A stretch of 64,000 bases of DNA from JAUWKC01 sp035529895 (GCA_035529895.1 DATKVV010000034.1:1-64000), one strand, 5' to 3'. Numbered from the stretch's first letter, positions 1-8,793 are shown. The notes: generated from the sequence alone by a model not told the origin. A program made the numbers and translations.

Positions 1-619
1 ATTCTTTTTCGTTGCGTATGATACGTTCGTAATAATTACGCTGCCATAATTTCCCCGCAAACGGTGACCATCTATTTCGTTTTACGCCCCGAATGTATTG
101 ATTGGTTGTCATCGTCTTGAACCAATTCACAATATCCCCCACCGTAGGGGCAACCCCATGTGGTTGCCCTGATTTGCCACGTGGTTGCCCGTATTTGCCA
201 CGTGGTTGCCCGTATTTGCCATGTGGTTGCCCTGATTCACCATGTGGTTGCCCGCATTCACCCCGTGGTTCGCCTGATTTGTTATGAAATTGTCCTGATG
301 TGTTGTTGACATTGTCGGCGATAGGGGGGCCACACGGGGCCGCCCCTACGATGTTTACGATTCCGTGAAAATGGTTCGGCATAATAATATATTCATCTGT
401 CCGAACCCAGGGGAATTTGCCGGCCACTTTCTGCCACCACGTCCTTACCATAGAGCCGGCCTCATTCAGTCGCATCTGGTCGTTCACTATATTCCCGAGC
501 ATACATCTCTGGTTTTGCGCGCAAATCGTAACGAAATACCAGCCGTCTTGCGAATAGTCGTAGCAAGGCAGGCGAATGGAACGACGGTGATGGATATTAG
601 GTTCATATTTGCCGGGCAT
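1..619 (-). CDS. REP-associated tyrosine transposase-like protein (RAYT, HUH/Y1 family), partial at window edge
   Basis: The gene reads on the minus strand from the ATG at 617-619 and leaves the window after about 206 codons, so its C-terminus is missing. The translation shows an N-terminal block HHRRSIRL..YDYSQDGWYF (residues 10-29), the HUH metal motif MPNHFHGIV (residues 80-88) and KLWQRNYYERIIRNEKE (190-206), which holds the candidate catalytic tyrosine (196 or 197). These are hallmarks of RAYTs, IS200-related single-strand nickases that act on REP hairpins. Between the HUH and Tyr blocks, residues about 112-155 are a 7-residue repeat (G-K/E-x-G-Q-P-H/R) encoded by REP-like 21-bp DNA units. 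No strong ribosome binding site precedes the ATG. The family call is firm; whether it is active cannot be judged from a partial gene. Confidence 0.85.
   Translation of the reverse strand, partial: MPGKYEPNIHHRRSIRLPCYDYSQDGWYFVTICAQNQRCMLGNIVNDQMRLNEAGSMVRTWWQKVAGKFPWVRTDEYIIMPNHFHGIVNIVGAAPCGPPIADNVNNTSGQFHNKSGEPRGECGQPHGESGQPHGKYGQPRGKYGQPRGKSGQPHGVAPTVGDIVNWFKTMTTNQYIRGVKRNRWSPFAGKLWQRNYYERIIRNEKE
154..300. repeat. Tandem 21-bp REP-like palindromic units inside the RAYT gene
   Basis: About seven head-to-tail 21-bp units. The core CACGTGGTTGCCC joins with its neighbours to form the perfect palindrome GGGCAACCACGTGGTTGCCC or near-palindromes. The units are in frame with the transposase and encode its linker repeat. 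The last two units (259-300) are degenerate. A related GC-rich palindrome (GGGGCC..GGCCCC type) lies just after them, at about 325-350. Confidence 0.85.
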
Positions 620-966
620 GAAAGAATTTTATGAAATACCCGTGCAGTTGCAACCTCAATTCATGATATCCCCCCGTAGGGGCAACCCCATGTGGTTGCC
701 CATATTTACCACGTGGTTGCCCATATTTACCACGTGGTTGCCCTCATTCGCTTTCCATAATCCTTTTCCGCTGATTTTGCCGATTTCTCAATTGATACAT
801 TAAGACGTCTCTGGTATTTTTTTTGTCTGAATGCGTGATGCATTCGGGAGCAGAATCAACACGAGACATGCTGCCTTCGACTCGTTCGCCTCTGCTCAAG
901 GCAGGTAACATGCGAGAGAGTTGTCGTTAAAAAATGGTTTTACTTGTCTGAATTTGTTGGTGAAAG
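620..966. repeat. Upstream non-coding stretch with a second copy of the REP-like units
   Basis: Positions 671-748 repeat the same arrangement found inside the transposase gene: a CCCCCGTAGGGGCAACCCC lead-in, then three 21-bp units (686-706, 707-727, 728-748) with GTGGTTGCCC cores. This is the pattern expected if the transposase's cognate REP element sits next to its gene. From 749 to 966 I see no convincing gene. Confidence 0.75.
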
Positions 967-1500
967 ATGCAGATTAATAAAAAGAATATTATCAAGTACT
1001 CTGAAAAATATGACCGACGGTATAGAAACACCAATGGCGAGGCGGTCGAGGAAGAGATAAAACGGGTATTAAAAAAGCGACGGTACTTGAACAAAAATGA
1101 TTTTGGCAAAATTGGTCTATGGAAGTCCACAAGACCAAAAAGGCACTACGAAAGTAAACAGAACGATAATTTGACAGTAAAGGAAATTACGCGGTTTTCG
1201 TTTGCCGCAAAAAGCGATACAGCAAGGATTAAATCTTTGATAATACTTAAAGGTGTTTCCTGGCCTCTTGCTTCCACTATTTTGCACTTTGCTTTCCCTG
1301 ATAAGTACCCGATATTGGATTTCAGAGTTCTCTGGTCGCTGGGCTGGAGAGTACCACCAGGCTACGGTTTCGATCTCTGGCAGAGGTACTGTAATAGAAT
1401 ATCCGGTATTTCCAGGCGATTTAATCTGCCTATAAGAACCGTGGACAAAGCCTTGTGGCAATATTCGAAGGAAAACCAGCCGACGGACAGTTCAAAATAA
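967..1500 (+). CDS. Small HhH-type DNA glycosylase-like protein, function unknown
   Basis: 177 residues, starting at ATG 967. The first 75 residues are basic and charged. The segment LKGVSWPLASTILHFAF (about 94-110) followed by DKYPILDFRVLWSLG (about 112-126) resembles the helix-hairpin-helix and the following 'D-x-R-v' Asp region of HhH-GPD base-excision glycosylases (AlkA/OGG-like). At this length it lacks a complete canonical glycosylase domain and has no visible FeS cysteine cluster. It sits alone between the RAYT region and a dispersed repeat, a typical accessory setting. It could be a stand-alone HhH DNA-binding or repair protein. The fold call is an inference from motif spacing. Confidence 0.6.
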   Translation: MQINKKNIIKYSEKYDRRYRNTNGEAVEEEIKRVLKKRRYLNKNDFGKIGLWKSTRPKRHYESKQNDNLTVKEITRFSFAAKSDTARIKSLIILKGVSWPLASTILHFAFPDKYPILDFRVLWSLGWRVPPGYGFDLWQRYCNRISGISRRFNLPIRTVDKALWQYSKENQPTDSSK

Positions 1501-2240
1501 AAATCAGTTGCCCAAATTGCGCGCTGCTGTCGTAAGTTGTAGTGGGAAAATCGAGCGCGCAGGGTGCCCAACTTGCCCCTGCGGGGCTGGTTTACCCGCC
1601 TTGCTTGTCCGCCGTAGGCGGATTTGGCGGGTTTGCCCACGTCAAATCATTCAATCGAACAGGTCGAGCAATAAAGCAAGCAGTGGGTGGCTCCGCTGAG
1701 ATAGACGCCCGACAAAGATATTCGACGGCGCGTGGAAATGACCTGACGGGGTAAAGGTCCGGCCCAAGAGGAGATGTTTTTTTGGCCTTTTTTTTGTTGA
1801 CTTTTGTTTGAAAATCGCTTAACATACCCCCCAGAGCCGCGAGCCCGCGGCAGATATAGCGGAGTCCCGCACGGTTTCGTATCAGCAGATACACGCCACA
1901 ATAAGTTCAAAGTCAAAGGAGATTACGAACTGTGAACAACGAACTACGAACCTTGTTTCGCAAGATGCGGTTTCGAGCGACGAGCTTGCCCGCCACGTCG
2001 TTTGGCGGGCGACCAGCGACGGGCGACGGATATGCCCTCTACACCTGTCGAGAATCCTCTACAAATTCACCCTTTTTTTGCAAAACAAACCCAATTTGCT
2101 GGACGCTCAAATGAGCGCAAGCTCCTATTTAACAAGGGCTTACGAAAATGAACCACCACTTTAGACTCGTGAAAAACAAAGCCAAAACAAACCCAATTTC
2201 AAAGGCAAAAAACGCTGCTGCGTTTGACGACCCCCTATGG
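1501..2240. repeat. Non-coding dispersed-repeat mosaic, 'KTNPI' block (copy 1)
   Basis: No believable gene. Three parts are visible: a GC-rich stretch (1508-1640) with CCCGCC/GGCGGG motifs; an A/T-rich segment (about 1780-1830) that on minus reads TTTTCAAACAAAAGTCAACA; and a block from about 2040 to 2215 whose plus-strand pseudo-translation contains SSTNSPFFCKTNPI. The last two parts recur in inverted order and orientation around 47,985-48,650. The block ends about 25 bp from the stop codon of the pyruvate kinase gene. Confidence 0.7.
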
Positions 2241-3263
2241 CTACAGCCCCCGCATCGCCTTTTCGGTGAACTTGATGATGTCGTTCATCATTTGCACGCA
2301 TTCAGAGGGAAATTCGCCCACGGCGGTTTCTGCCGAAAGCATCACCAAATCGGTCCCGTCGATAATGGCGTTGGCCACGTCGGCGACCTCCGCCCTCGTC
2401 GGCCTGCTGTGCTCGGTCATGCTTTCGAGCATCTGGGTGGCCGTAATTACGAACTTTTTCGCCGCGTTGCACTTTCTTATGACCCGCTTCTGCACAATTG
2501 GCACTTCGTATATCGGTATGCACACCCCCATATCCCCTCTGGCTATCATTATTCCATCAGCGGCGTCAATTATCCCGTCAATGCTTTCTATGGCCTGCCT
2601 GTTTTCTATTTTCGCCACAATCCGGCAGCCGGGCAGCCTCGGCTTTATCAGCTCGCCGGCCTCGCGAACATCCTGTTCGTCGCGCACGAACGAAAGCGCG
2701 ATATGATCCACGCCGTGCTCTATTCCGAACTCGATGTCCTTCTTGTCTTTCTCGGTTATCCCTTCGAATCCGAGATCCACATCGGGTATGTTTATCCCCT
2801 TTCTTTCTTTGAGGACGCCGCCGTGAATAACCTCCGCTTTAATGCTGTTGGTCGATGCGCTCCTGACCCGCAGCGTCAGGTTGCCGTCGTCAAGGTAGAT
2901 AAGCTGTTTTGGCCTTATCCGGCTCAAATCCCCCTCGTAGTCAAGCGGTATCTTCTTCGGGCCTTCGGCGTCTGGGTCGCTGGCCAGCCACACTACCGTT
3001 CGATTCTTCAGGAGCCTGCTCTTGGCGTCTTTGAAGTGTCCGACTCGGATTCGGAAACCTTCCAGGTCCTGCATTATCCTGATGCGACGCCTGTACTTTT
3101 TATTGAGCTGCCTGACCAGCTCGACGGCCTCGAGGTGCTGCTTATGCGAGCCGTGCGAGAAGTTCAGCCTTACAACGTCGAGGCCGGCGGCGAACATCTT
3201 GCGCAGCACCGTGTAGCTGCTGCTTGCAGGCCCCAATGTGGCTATGATTTTCGTTCGTGCCAT
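2241..3263 (-). CDS. pyk: Pyruvate kinase, short form without the C-terminal domain
   Basis: Transfers phosphate from phosphoenolpyruvate to ADP, the last step of glycolysis. The 340-residue product starts MARTKIIATLGPASS and carries the core signature IMIARGDMGVCIPIYEVPIV, then ITATQMLES and RPTRAEVADVANAIIDGTD, up to SAETAVGEFP. It stops right after the (beta/alpha)8 barrel. Usual enzymes have about 470 residues with a C-terminal regulatory domain, absent here. The usual DTKGPEIR segment reads QDLEGFRIRVG, so this is a divergent branch. The stop lies about 25 bp from a dispersed repeat, so a natural short form and a truncation are both possible. It is the last gene of the minus-strand run, 137 bp after the nuclease gene. 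Confidence 0.88.
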   Translation of the reverse strand: MARTKIIATLGPASSSYTVLRKMFAAGLDVVRLNFSHGSHKQHLEAVELVRQLNKKYRRRIRIMQDLEGFRIRVGHFKDAKSRLLKNRTVVWLASDPDAEGPKKIPLDYEGDLSRIRPKQLIYLDDGNLTLRVRSASTNSIKAEVIHGGVLKERKGINIPDVDLGFEGITEKDKKDIEFGIEHGVDHIALSFVRDEQDVREAGELIKPRLPGCRIVAKIENRQAIESIDGIIDAADGIMIARGDMGVCIPIYEVPIVQKRVIRKCNAAKKFVITATQMLESMTEHSRPTRAEVADVANAIIDGTDLVMLSAETAVGEFPSECVQMMNDIIKFTEKAMRGL

Positions 3264-3400
3264 TATTTTGTCCGTTCCTTTCCGCTATCGGTTTCAAGCG
3301 GTCCCCGCGCTATTTGTTCCCGGCTTCAATCGCCCCTTCCGCTATTTTGTCCCGCGCGTTATTGTTTTTGTACGGCAAAATCACTTATGTTCCCGGACGG

Positions 3401-4027
3401 CTATTTGTTGCGCAGCAGCTCCGGCTTCATCCTTTGCAGCCATTCGGGTAATTGTTCGCGTGTTGCGTCTTGCCATAATCCTTTTCTTTGGCTGCGGGCG
3501 CTCGCCTCCAGCTGCTTGTACTTGTTATACAGGCTGTGGCGGAATCGCAGGTCCGCATATGCCAAACCCTCGGTCAGCAGGATTTCGTTGAGGAAACTAT
3601 GGTCCGGCAACCTTACATAAGCCAGCAGTCTGCCGTACTTGCCCCTCGTGGGGCCTGCGTCATCGAGATAAACATTAACCTGTTTTCCGAGGGCCGATTT
3701 CCCTGCAAACGCAGCCGCCTCCGAGCCGAAATACATCACCCCGTATTTATCGCTGTTTGTCTCCGGCGTGTCAATTCCCAGCAGACGAATTCGCGTGTGC
3801 TCGTGTTTGCCGTCGGCGATGTCTATATCGATAGTGTCGCCATCGACGACCCTCACAACGGTGAAAGTCTTGGCGTGATATTTGGCGGTATCGAGGGCTC
3901 TTGCCTGTTGCCCGGATTTTGGCTGCGGCTTCCATGCCCGTCGTATGGGACTGTGGTCGAGCCAGACCAGGACAACGGCCGCCAGCAGAAAGACGGCCAA
4001 TACCCCGGTACGCCGGCGTCTGCTCAT
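3401..4027 (-). CDS. Membrane-anchored or exported thermonuclease-family (SNase-like) protein
   Basis: 208 residues from the ATG at 4025-4027; a TTG at 4057 would add ten residues but has no visible ribosome binding site. The N-terminus MSRRRRTG followed by VLAVFLLAAVVLVWL is a signal anchor or signal peptide. The SNase domain follows: VVRVVDGDTIDIDI, RIRLLGIDTPE and RGKYGRLLAYV, which match the calcium-binding Asp and catalytic Arg/Glu regions of staphylococcal nuclease. ARSQRKGLW is the usual end of the domain. It probably cleaves nucleic acid outside the cytoplasm. Its start lies just downstream of the lysC stop, so the two are probably cotranscribed. Confidence 0.85.
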   Translation of the reverse strand: MSRRRRTGVLAVFLLAAVVLVWLDHSPIRRAWKPQPKSGQQARALDTAKYHAKTFTVVRVVDGDTIDIDIADGKHEHTRIRLLGIDTPETNSDKYGVMYFGSEAAAFAGKSALGKQVNVYLDDAGPTRGKYGRLLAYVRLPDHSFLNEILLTEGLAYADLRFRHSLYNKYKQLEASARSQRKGLWQDATREQLPEWLQRMKPELLRNK

Positions 4028-4069
4028 TGCGAAAGTAGTTCTTTTCTTCTTGGGCAACGAAGTGAGTCG

Positions 4070-5311
4070 TTAATCCTTTTTTGCTCGCTGCTGAGCGGGC
4101 TTATCCAGCTCAAAGGCAAGGCAAACGGCCTCGAGCGCTTTCTCGGCCTGCTCTTCATTAACGATGCAACTGATGCGAATTTCGCTGGTCGTAATCGAGT
4201 CTATGTTGACTTCGGCTCTGGCAAGTGCGCCGAACATCTTGTCGGCAACGCCATAGTGGCTGCGCATACCAACGCCGACCACGGAAATCTCGGCGATGTC
4301 GTCACGAACGAAGATATTATCGCAGCCGACCTCGTCTTTGATTTGTTCGGTGGCCGCGGTGGCAGCCGGCAAATCTGCAAGGTGAATCGTGAACGACAGA
4401 TTTGCCTTTTCAGTGCTTACTTCCGTTTGGACGATGTCGTTCACAACCACTTTTGCGTTTGCCAGACGAGCGAATATTTTTGCGGCGTTTCCCGGCTTGT
4501 TATCCACGCCCACAAGAGCTATCTTTGCCATGTCTTTTTGTACCGTCGCACCCGAAACGACTACGCCTTCCATTTGCGGCACCTCATGAGTAATTATTGT
4601 TCCCTGGTTTTCTTCGAAACTGCTTCTTACGTGAATTCTGACATTGTGGTTTTTGCCACACTCCACGGCTCGTGTAAATATGACTCCCGCGCCCAGACTC
4701 GCCAGTTCGAGCATTTCGTCGTAAGTAATCTCGTCCATTTTCACGGCGTTTTTGAATATTCGCGGGTCGGTTGTGTGGATTCCGTCGACGTCGGTGTAGA
4801 TTTCGCATTCCTCCGCCGCCAGAGCAGCGGCAAGCGCCACGGCGGTTGTGTCGGAGCCGCCCCTGCCGAGCGTGGTTATATTTTCATTCTCGTCTATCCC
4901 CTGGAAGCCCGCGACGATGACGATTTTGCCTTTATCAAGTTCTGTGCGAATTCGCTGGGCGTCGACGCTCTTTATCCGCGCCCTTGTGTAGTCGCTGTCG
5001 GTGATCATTCGCACCTGGCCGCCGGTAAAGCTGATGGCGTCGTGGCCCATGGCGTGCAGGGCCATGGCAAACAGCGAGACCGACTGCTGCTCGCCTGTAC
5101 TGAGAAGCTGGTCCATTTCCCGTTTTGGGGGGTTGGGATTAAGCTCGAGCGCGTCTGCAACAAGCTGGTCGGTCTGGCGGCCGCGGGCGGATGCTACGAC
5201 GACGACCTGATAACCGTTTCTTACGGCTCTTATCACTCGCTCGGCGGCCCGCCGGATTCTTTCTGCGTTGGCCACGGAAGTGCCGCCAAACTTTTGTACA
5301 AGTATTGCCAT
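4070..5311 (-). CDS. lysC: Aspartate kinase (aspartokinase)
   Basis: Phosphorylates aspartate, the entry step to lysine, threonine and methionine. 413 residues, beginning MAILVQKFGGTSVANAERI with the K-F-G-G-T-S nucleotide-binding motif. VVVVASARG, LSTGEQQSVSLFAMAL and GRGGSDTTAVALAAAL belong to the kinase domain. The C-terminal 150 residues form tandem ACT domains (VALVGVDNKPGNAAKIFARL and EISVVGVGMRSHYGVADKMF), the usual site of feedback inhibition by lysine or threonine. It follows the ApgM-like gene by 61 bp in a hom/ApgM-like/lysC gene order. Confidence 0.95.
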   Translation of the reverse strand: MAILVQKFGGTSVANAERIRRAAERVIRAVRNGYQVVVVASARGRQTDQLVADALELNPNPPKREMDQLLSTGEQQSVSLFAMALHAMGHDAISFTGGQVRMITDSDYTRARIKSVDAQRIRTELDKGKIVIVAGFQGIDENENITTLGRGGSDTTAVALAAALAAEECEIYTDVDGIHTTDPRIFKNAVKMDEITYDEMLELASLGAGVIFTRAVECGKNHNVRIHVRSSFEENQGTIITHEVPQMEGVVVSGATVQKDMAKIALVGVDNKPGNAAKIFARLANAKVVVNDIVQTEVSTEKANLSFTIHLADLPAATAATEQIKDEVGCDNIFVRDDIAEISVVGVGMRSHYGVADKMFGALARAEVNIDSITTSEIRISCIVNEEQAEKALEAVCLAFELDKPAQQRAKKD

Positions 5312-5372
5312 ATTTGCCCTTCTGCAATCTTATTATATTGTTTTTTGAGTTCGGCTTTGTTATGCAATTACT

Positions 5373-6560
5373 TTAGCTTTTTAAGAAATACTCCATTAAT
5401 TCGCAGCCGTTTTCAATTCTGAATCCGGTTTTGGCGGCGTTGGCTTCGCTGAAAGTGGTATTCAGGATGCCGGTGATGCCGGTGCCGGCCATAGCAAACG
5501 GGACCGGCTCCGGCGAATGAGCACAGCTTCGAACCGGGGTCGGATGGTCGGGCGCGACAAGTATTCGCCAGCTTTGGTGACATTGTAGTGCCTCAAGCAC
5601 CGGCCCAACGATGTACTTATCAATGTGCTCAATGGCTTTTTTCTTCACTTCAGGACTGCCGCTGTGGGACGCCTCGTCGGGCGCTTCTATATGGATAAAA
5701 ACGAGGTCGTACTTGTCGAGGGCTTCTATGGCGGCGGCGGCTTTGCCCTGATAATTGGTATCGACGAAGCCGGTAGCGCCGGGCACCTCTATCAGGTCGA
5801 AGCCGATGAGTTTTGACAGGCCGCGCACAAGGTCGACGGCGGTGATAGTTACGCCTTTTATACCGAATCGCTTTTCGAAGCTCTCCATGTGGGCTTTTTT
5901 GCCCTGGCCCCAAAGCCAGATGGTGCTTGCCTGGTTTTCGCCGAGGTCTTTTCTTACTTTGTTAATATCGTGATTCACGAAAAGCTGATGTGAACGAGCC
6001 ATCAGATCGATGAGTATTTCGGAGTTTTTGCCTCGCGGCAGAATCTTGTCCTTGGGCGTGCCTATATAATCGTGCGGCGGATACGTCTGAACGTCGAAAT
6101 CGAGGCCCTTGAAAACCAGCAAGTGCCGATAGCTTACACCGGCATAGAAACGAATCTGGCTGTTACCGAGGTGGTCGTTGAGGTCTTTTATCAGCTTATT
6201 TGCCTCTTCGGTGGAGATGTGTCCGGCGCTGTGGTCGGCCATTTTGTCGTCGGCAATGGTGACCAGATTGCATCTGAAGACCCAATCGGACGGGGACAGG
6301 TCGATGTTGCGCGCGACCGCCTCAATCGGCGCTCTGCCGCTGTAGTAGCGCCTGGGGTCATAACCGAGCAGGCTCATTTGCGCAACGTCGCTGCCGGCTT
6401 CCATTGCCTCGGGGATTGTCCGGACAATGCCCTGTCTGCCCTCTGTGCTGATTTTGTCCATGTTGGGAATTTGGGCGGCTTCGAGCACAGTTTTGTCGCC
6501 GAATTGCTCTATTGGCTCATCGGCTGCGCCGTCGGGAACTATTATGACGTACTTAGTCAC
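5373..6560 (-). CDS. ApgM-family phosphotransferase, probable alternative homoserine kinase
   Basis: 395 residues of the archaeal-type cofactor-independent phosphoglycerate mutase family (alkaline-phosphatase superfamily). It opens YVIIVPDGAADEP, with DVAQMSLLGYDPRRYYSGRAP, DKMADHSAGHIS, FVDTNYQGKA, FIHIEAPDEASHSG and VAPDHPTPVRSCAHSPEPVP as the metal and active-site segments. The start is GTG and overlaps the hom stop by one base, with GGAGGA inside the end of hom. Placement between hom and lysC, with no GHMP-type thrB visible, fits the ApgM paralogues proposed as homoserine kinases (TIGR02535). Family membership is clear; the homoserine role is inferred from context. The alternative is glycolytic phosphoglycerate mutase. 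Confidence 0.85.
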   Translation of the reverse strand: MTKYVIIVPDGAADEPIEQFGDKTVLEAAQIPNMDKISTEGRQGIVRTIPEAMEAGSDVAQMSLLGYDPRRYYSGRAPIEAVARNIDLSPSDWVFRCNLVTIADDKMADHSAGHISTEEANKLIKDLNDHLGNSQIRFYAGVSYRHLLVFKGLDFDVQTYPPHDYIGTPKDKILPRGKNSEILIDLMARSHQLFVNHDINKVRKDLGENQASTIWLWGQGKKAHMESFEKRFGIKGVTITAVDLVRGLSKLIGFDLIEVPGATGFVDTNYQGKAAAAIEALDKYDLVFIHIEAPDEASHSGSPEVKKKAIEHIDKYIVGPVLEALQCHQSWRILVAPDHPTPVRSCAHSPEPVPFAMAGTGITGILNTTFSEANAAKTGFRIENGCELMEYFLKS

Positions 6561-7882
6561 TAATCTTTATCCTCCGGTATGTCAACTATTCTTATGCAGA
6601 CGGGTCTATTGCATACGGTATCGAGTCCGGTCAGGCCCTCGACGGCTGCGGTTACCTGGTTCTGCCGGCTCGGGTGGGTGGTTATAACAACCGGGACGGC
6701 GTCGTCCGGGCCGTGACGTTCGTGCTGCAGCGCTCCGGATATGCTTACGGAATTTTCAGCGAGTATTCTTCCGATCTGGGCAAAAACGCCGGGCTGGTCG
6801 GTGGCCATCAGCCGGATATAGAACCTGCTTACGAGGTCGCCGATTTTTTCTATGAGGGGTGCGGTTTTATCCCTTGGCTGGAGGTGGAGGTGGCGAAAGG
6901 TATTTGCCGAGTTGCCTATTGCGACGTCGATGATATCGGCGACTACCGCACTTGCGGTAGGCATCATTCCGGCGCCTCGGCCGTAGTACATTACATGTCC
7001 GACGGCGTTGCCGAATATGCTGATGGCATTAAAAGGCCCATCGACGCGGGCAAGGCGGTTGGCTGCGGCGATGAAGGACGGATGCACCCTCAGTGATATT
7101 CTGTTGTCCCTGTTTTTTTCGCCGATTGCCAGTAACTTCAGACAATAGCCCATCTCGCCGCCATAGCGAATATCTTCTTTCGAGATTGCCTCGATACCTT
7201 CGACATAAATATCTTCGAGCTTGATTTCGTATCCGAAGGCGATGGAAGCGAGGATGGCGAGCTTATGTGCGCTGTCGCCGCCGCTTATATCAAGGGCGGG
7301 GTCGGCTTCGGCATAACGTTTTTCCTGAGCCTGAGCCAGCGCCTCGGAGAAGTCCTCATCCCTGGAGGTCATATTCGAGAGGATATAGTTGCAGGTTCCG
7401 TTGACGATGCCGTATATAGCGGTGATATTATTTGCGACAAGTCCCGTTCTGATTCCCGATATAATGGGCACGCCGCCGGCGCAACTGGCTTCGAACGCGA
7501 TGCATCGGTTATTTTTATGGGCGGCCTGGTAGAGTTCGCTGCCGTGCTCGGCCAATAAGGCCTTATTGGCGGTAACCACATCCTTGCCGGCCTCGAGCAT
7601 TTTGAGCTGGATTTGTCTGGCGGTTTTGGTTCCGCCGACCAGCTCTATGCCGATTTTGATGGTATCGTCGTTCAGGAGCCTGCTTATGTCATTGGTGAGG
7701 ACGCCTTCGGGGAGTTTTACGGGCCGGGATGAGGTGGTGTCGATATCGACAACACAGGCGAGTTCGAGGCGCAGGCCGGTCTTTGCGGCGATGGAGTCAG
7801 CCTGTTCAAGTATGACCTTTGCAACGCCGGCGCCGACGGTCCCGAATCCGACAAGCCCAACCTTTACTTGTTTTTCGCCCAT
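6560..7882 (-). CDS. hom: Homoserine dehydrogenase
   Basis: Reduces aspartate semialdehyde to homoserine with NAD(P)H, the branch step toward threonine and methionine. 440 residues from the ATG at 7880-7882, preceded by GAAGG at good spacing; a TTG at 7912 is a weaker start. The Rossmann motif is KVGLVGFGTVGAGVAKV. VTANKALLAEHG and FEASCAGGVPII follow, then YGIVNGTCNYIL, EADPALDISGGDSAHKLAIL and GRGAGMMPTASAVVADI. The C-terminal about 80 residues are an ACT domain (LMATDQPGVFAQIGRILAEN), suggesting allosteric control. It is translationally coupled to the next gene through a TAGTG overlap. Confidence 0.95.
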   Translation of the reverse strand: MGEKQVKVGLVGFGTVGAGVAKVILEQADSIAAKTGLRLELACVVDIDTTSSRPVKLPEGVLTNDISRLLNDDTIKIGIELVGGTKTARQIQLKMLEAGKDVVTANKALLAEHGSELYQAAHKNNRCIAFEASCAGGVPIISGIRTGLVANNITAIYGIVNGTCNYILSNMTSRDEDFSEALAQAQEKRYAEADPALDISGGDSAHKLAILASIAFGYEIKLEDIYVEGIEAISKEDIRYGGEMGYCLKLLAIGEKNRDNRISLRVHPSFIAAANRLARVDGPFNAISIFGNAVGHVMYYGRGAGMMPTASAVVADIIDVAIGNSANTFRHLHLQPRDKTAPLIEKIGDLVSRFYIRLMATDQPGVFAQIGRILAENSVSISGALQHERHGPDDAVPVVITTHPSRQNQVTAAVEGLTGLDTVCNRPVCIRIVDIPEDKD

Positions 7883-7989
7883 AACACGACCTTCGCTTCC
7901 TGAAGTATTCAAAACCGAGAATTTAATTGAAGGCAGCCCATGCGGTCAAGAAAAAACCGACAAATAAACATCATAAGCAAACAGAATGA

Positions 7990-8793
7990 TTACTGTAATT
8001 TTTTCGCGCTGATAACAGCCGGGAAGTCATCGGGGTTGAGGAATGCCTCGGGGCCTCTGGGGTTGTATTTGGCAAGCATCTTTAAGGTAGCGGCGAATTT
8101 TTTATCGAGGGGGGCGATGAAACAGTCAGGGAGGTTGTCCGGGCGCGCCAGAAGCTCAATTTGGTAGGAGTGCAAAGTCAGTCGCTCGATGAGAGGTTTT
8201 TCGAGCTGGTTTTTGCCGAGGCGGTAGTCGGCCTTGAGATTGGAGAGGAACAATGGCTTGGAATCGCCGTAGAGCGGGTCGATTGCCAGGGGTAATCCGA
8301 TGCCGGCCAGGTGGACCCTGACCTGGTGTGTGCGGCCGGTCAACGGGTAAACGGCCAAGAGGGCAATTGTGCCGAAGTCGGCAAGCAACTTCCACTCAGT
8401 GACGGCCTGTTTACCCTTTTTTCGAGCGACGCACATAAGGGCGGGCTTGCCCGGACTGGGCTCGAGGGGCGCATCAATGACGCCCTGCTCTGCGGGGAGG
8501 GGCCCGGTTACAAGGGCCAGATATGTTTTTTTGACGAGCTTCTTTTCGAAATAGGCTGAGAACAGAGACTGGGCCTGGACGTTTTTGGCCAGAATCATCA
8601 CGCCGGATGTGTCTTTGTCAAGCCTGTGGACCAACCGCAGGCGGCCTGCTTTCTGCAGGCCCAACTGCCGGTTCAGGATGTGGACAAGCTCCAAGGCGCC
8701 GCTGCGGTCGGCGGTGACCGAGACGCCAGTCGGTTTATTGATAACAATAATGTCATCATCTTCGTATATTAGCTGGATGGTTGCTTTTGCCAT
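7990..8793 (-). CDS. RluA-family RNA pseudouridine synthase
   Basis: Isomerises specific uridines of rRNA or tRNA to pseudouridine. 267 residues, with YEDDDIIVINKPTGVSV at the N-terminus, the family hallmark RLVHRLDKDTSGVMILAKN with the catalytic Asp (about residue 60), KTYLALVTG, and the late motif PLTGRTHQVRVHLAGIGLPL. There is no N-terminal S4 domain, so it is closer to RluA/RluC-like short forms. The target nucleotide cannot be told from sequence. It is the first gene of the minus-strand run and is divergent from hisS across about 140 bp that must hold both promoters. Confidence 0.92.
   Translation of the reverse strand: MAKATIQLIYEDDDIIVINKPTGVSVTADRSGALELVHILNRQLGLQKAGRLRLVHRLDKDTSGVMILAKNVQAQSLFSAYFEKKLVKKTYLALVTGPLPAEQGVIDAPLEPSPGKPALMCVARKKGKQAVTEWKLLADFGTIALLAVYPLTGRTHQVRVHLAGIGLPLAIDPLYGDSKPLFLSNLKADYRLGKNQLEKPLIERLTLHSYQIELLARPDNLPDCFIAPLDKKFAATLKMLAKYNPRGPEAFLNPDDFPAVISAKKLQ

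Noticed and set aside
154..300. Possible CRISPR array
   Set aside because: Seven 21-bp units are directly adjacent with no unique spacers, lie inside a transposase gene and are palindromic; no cas gene is near.
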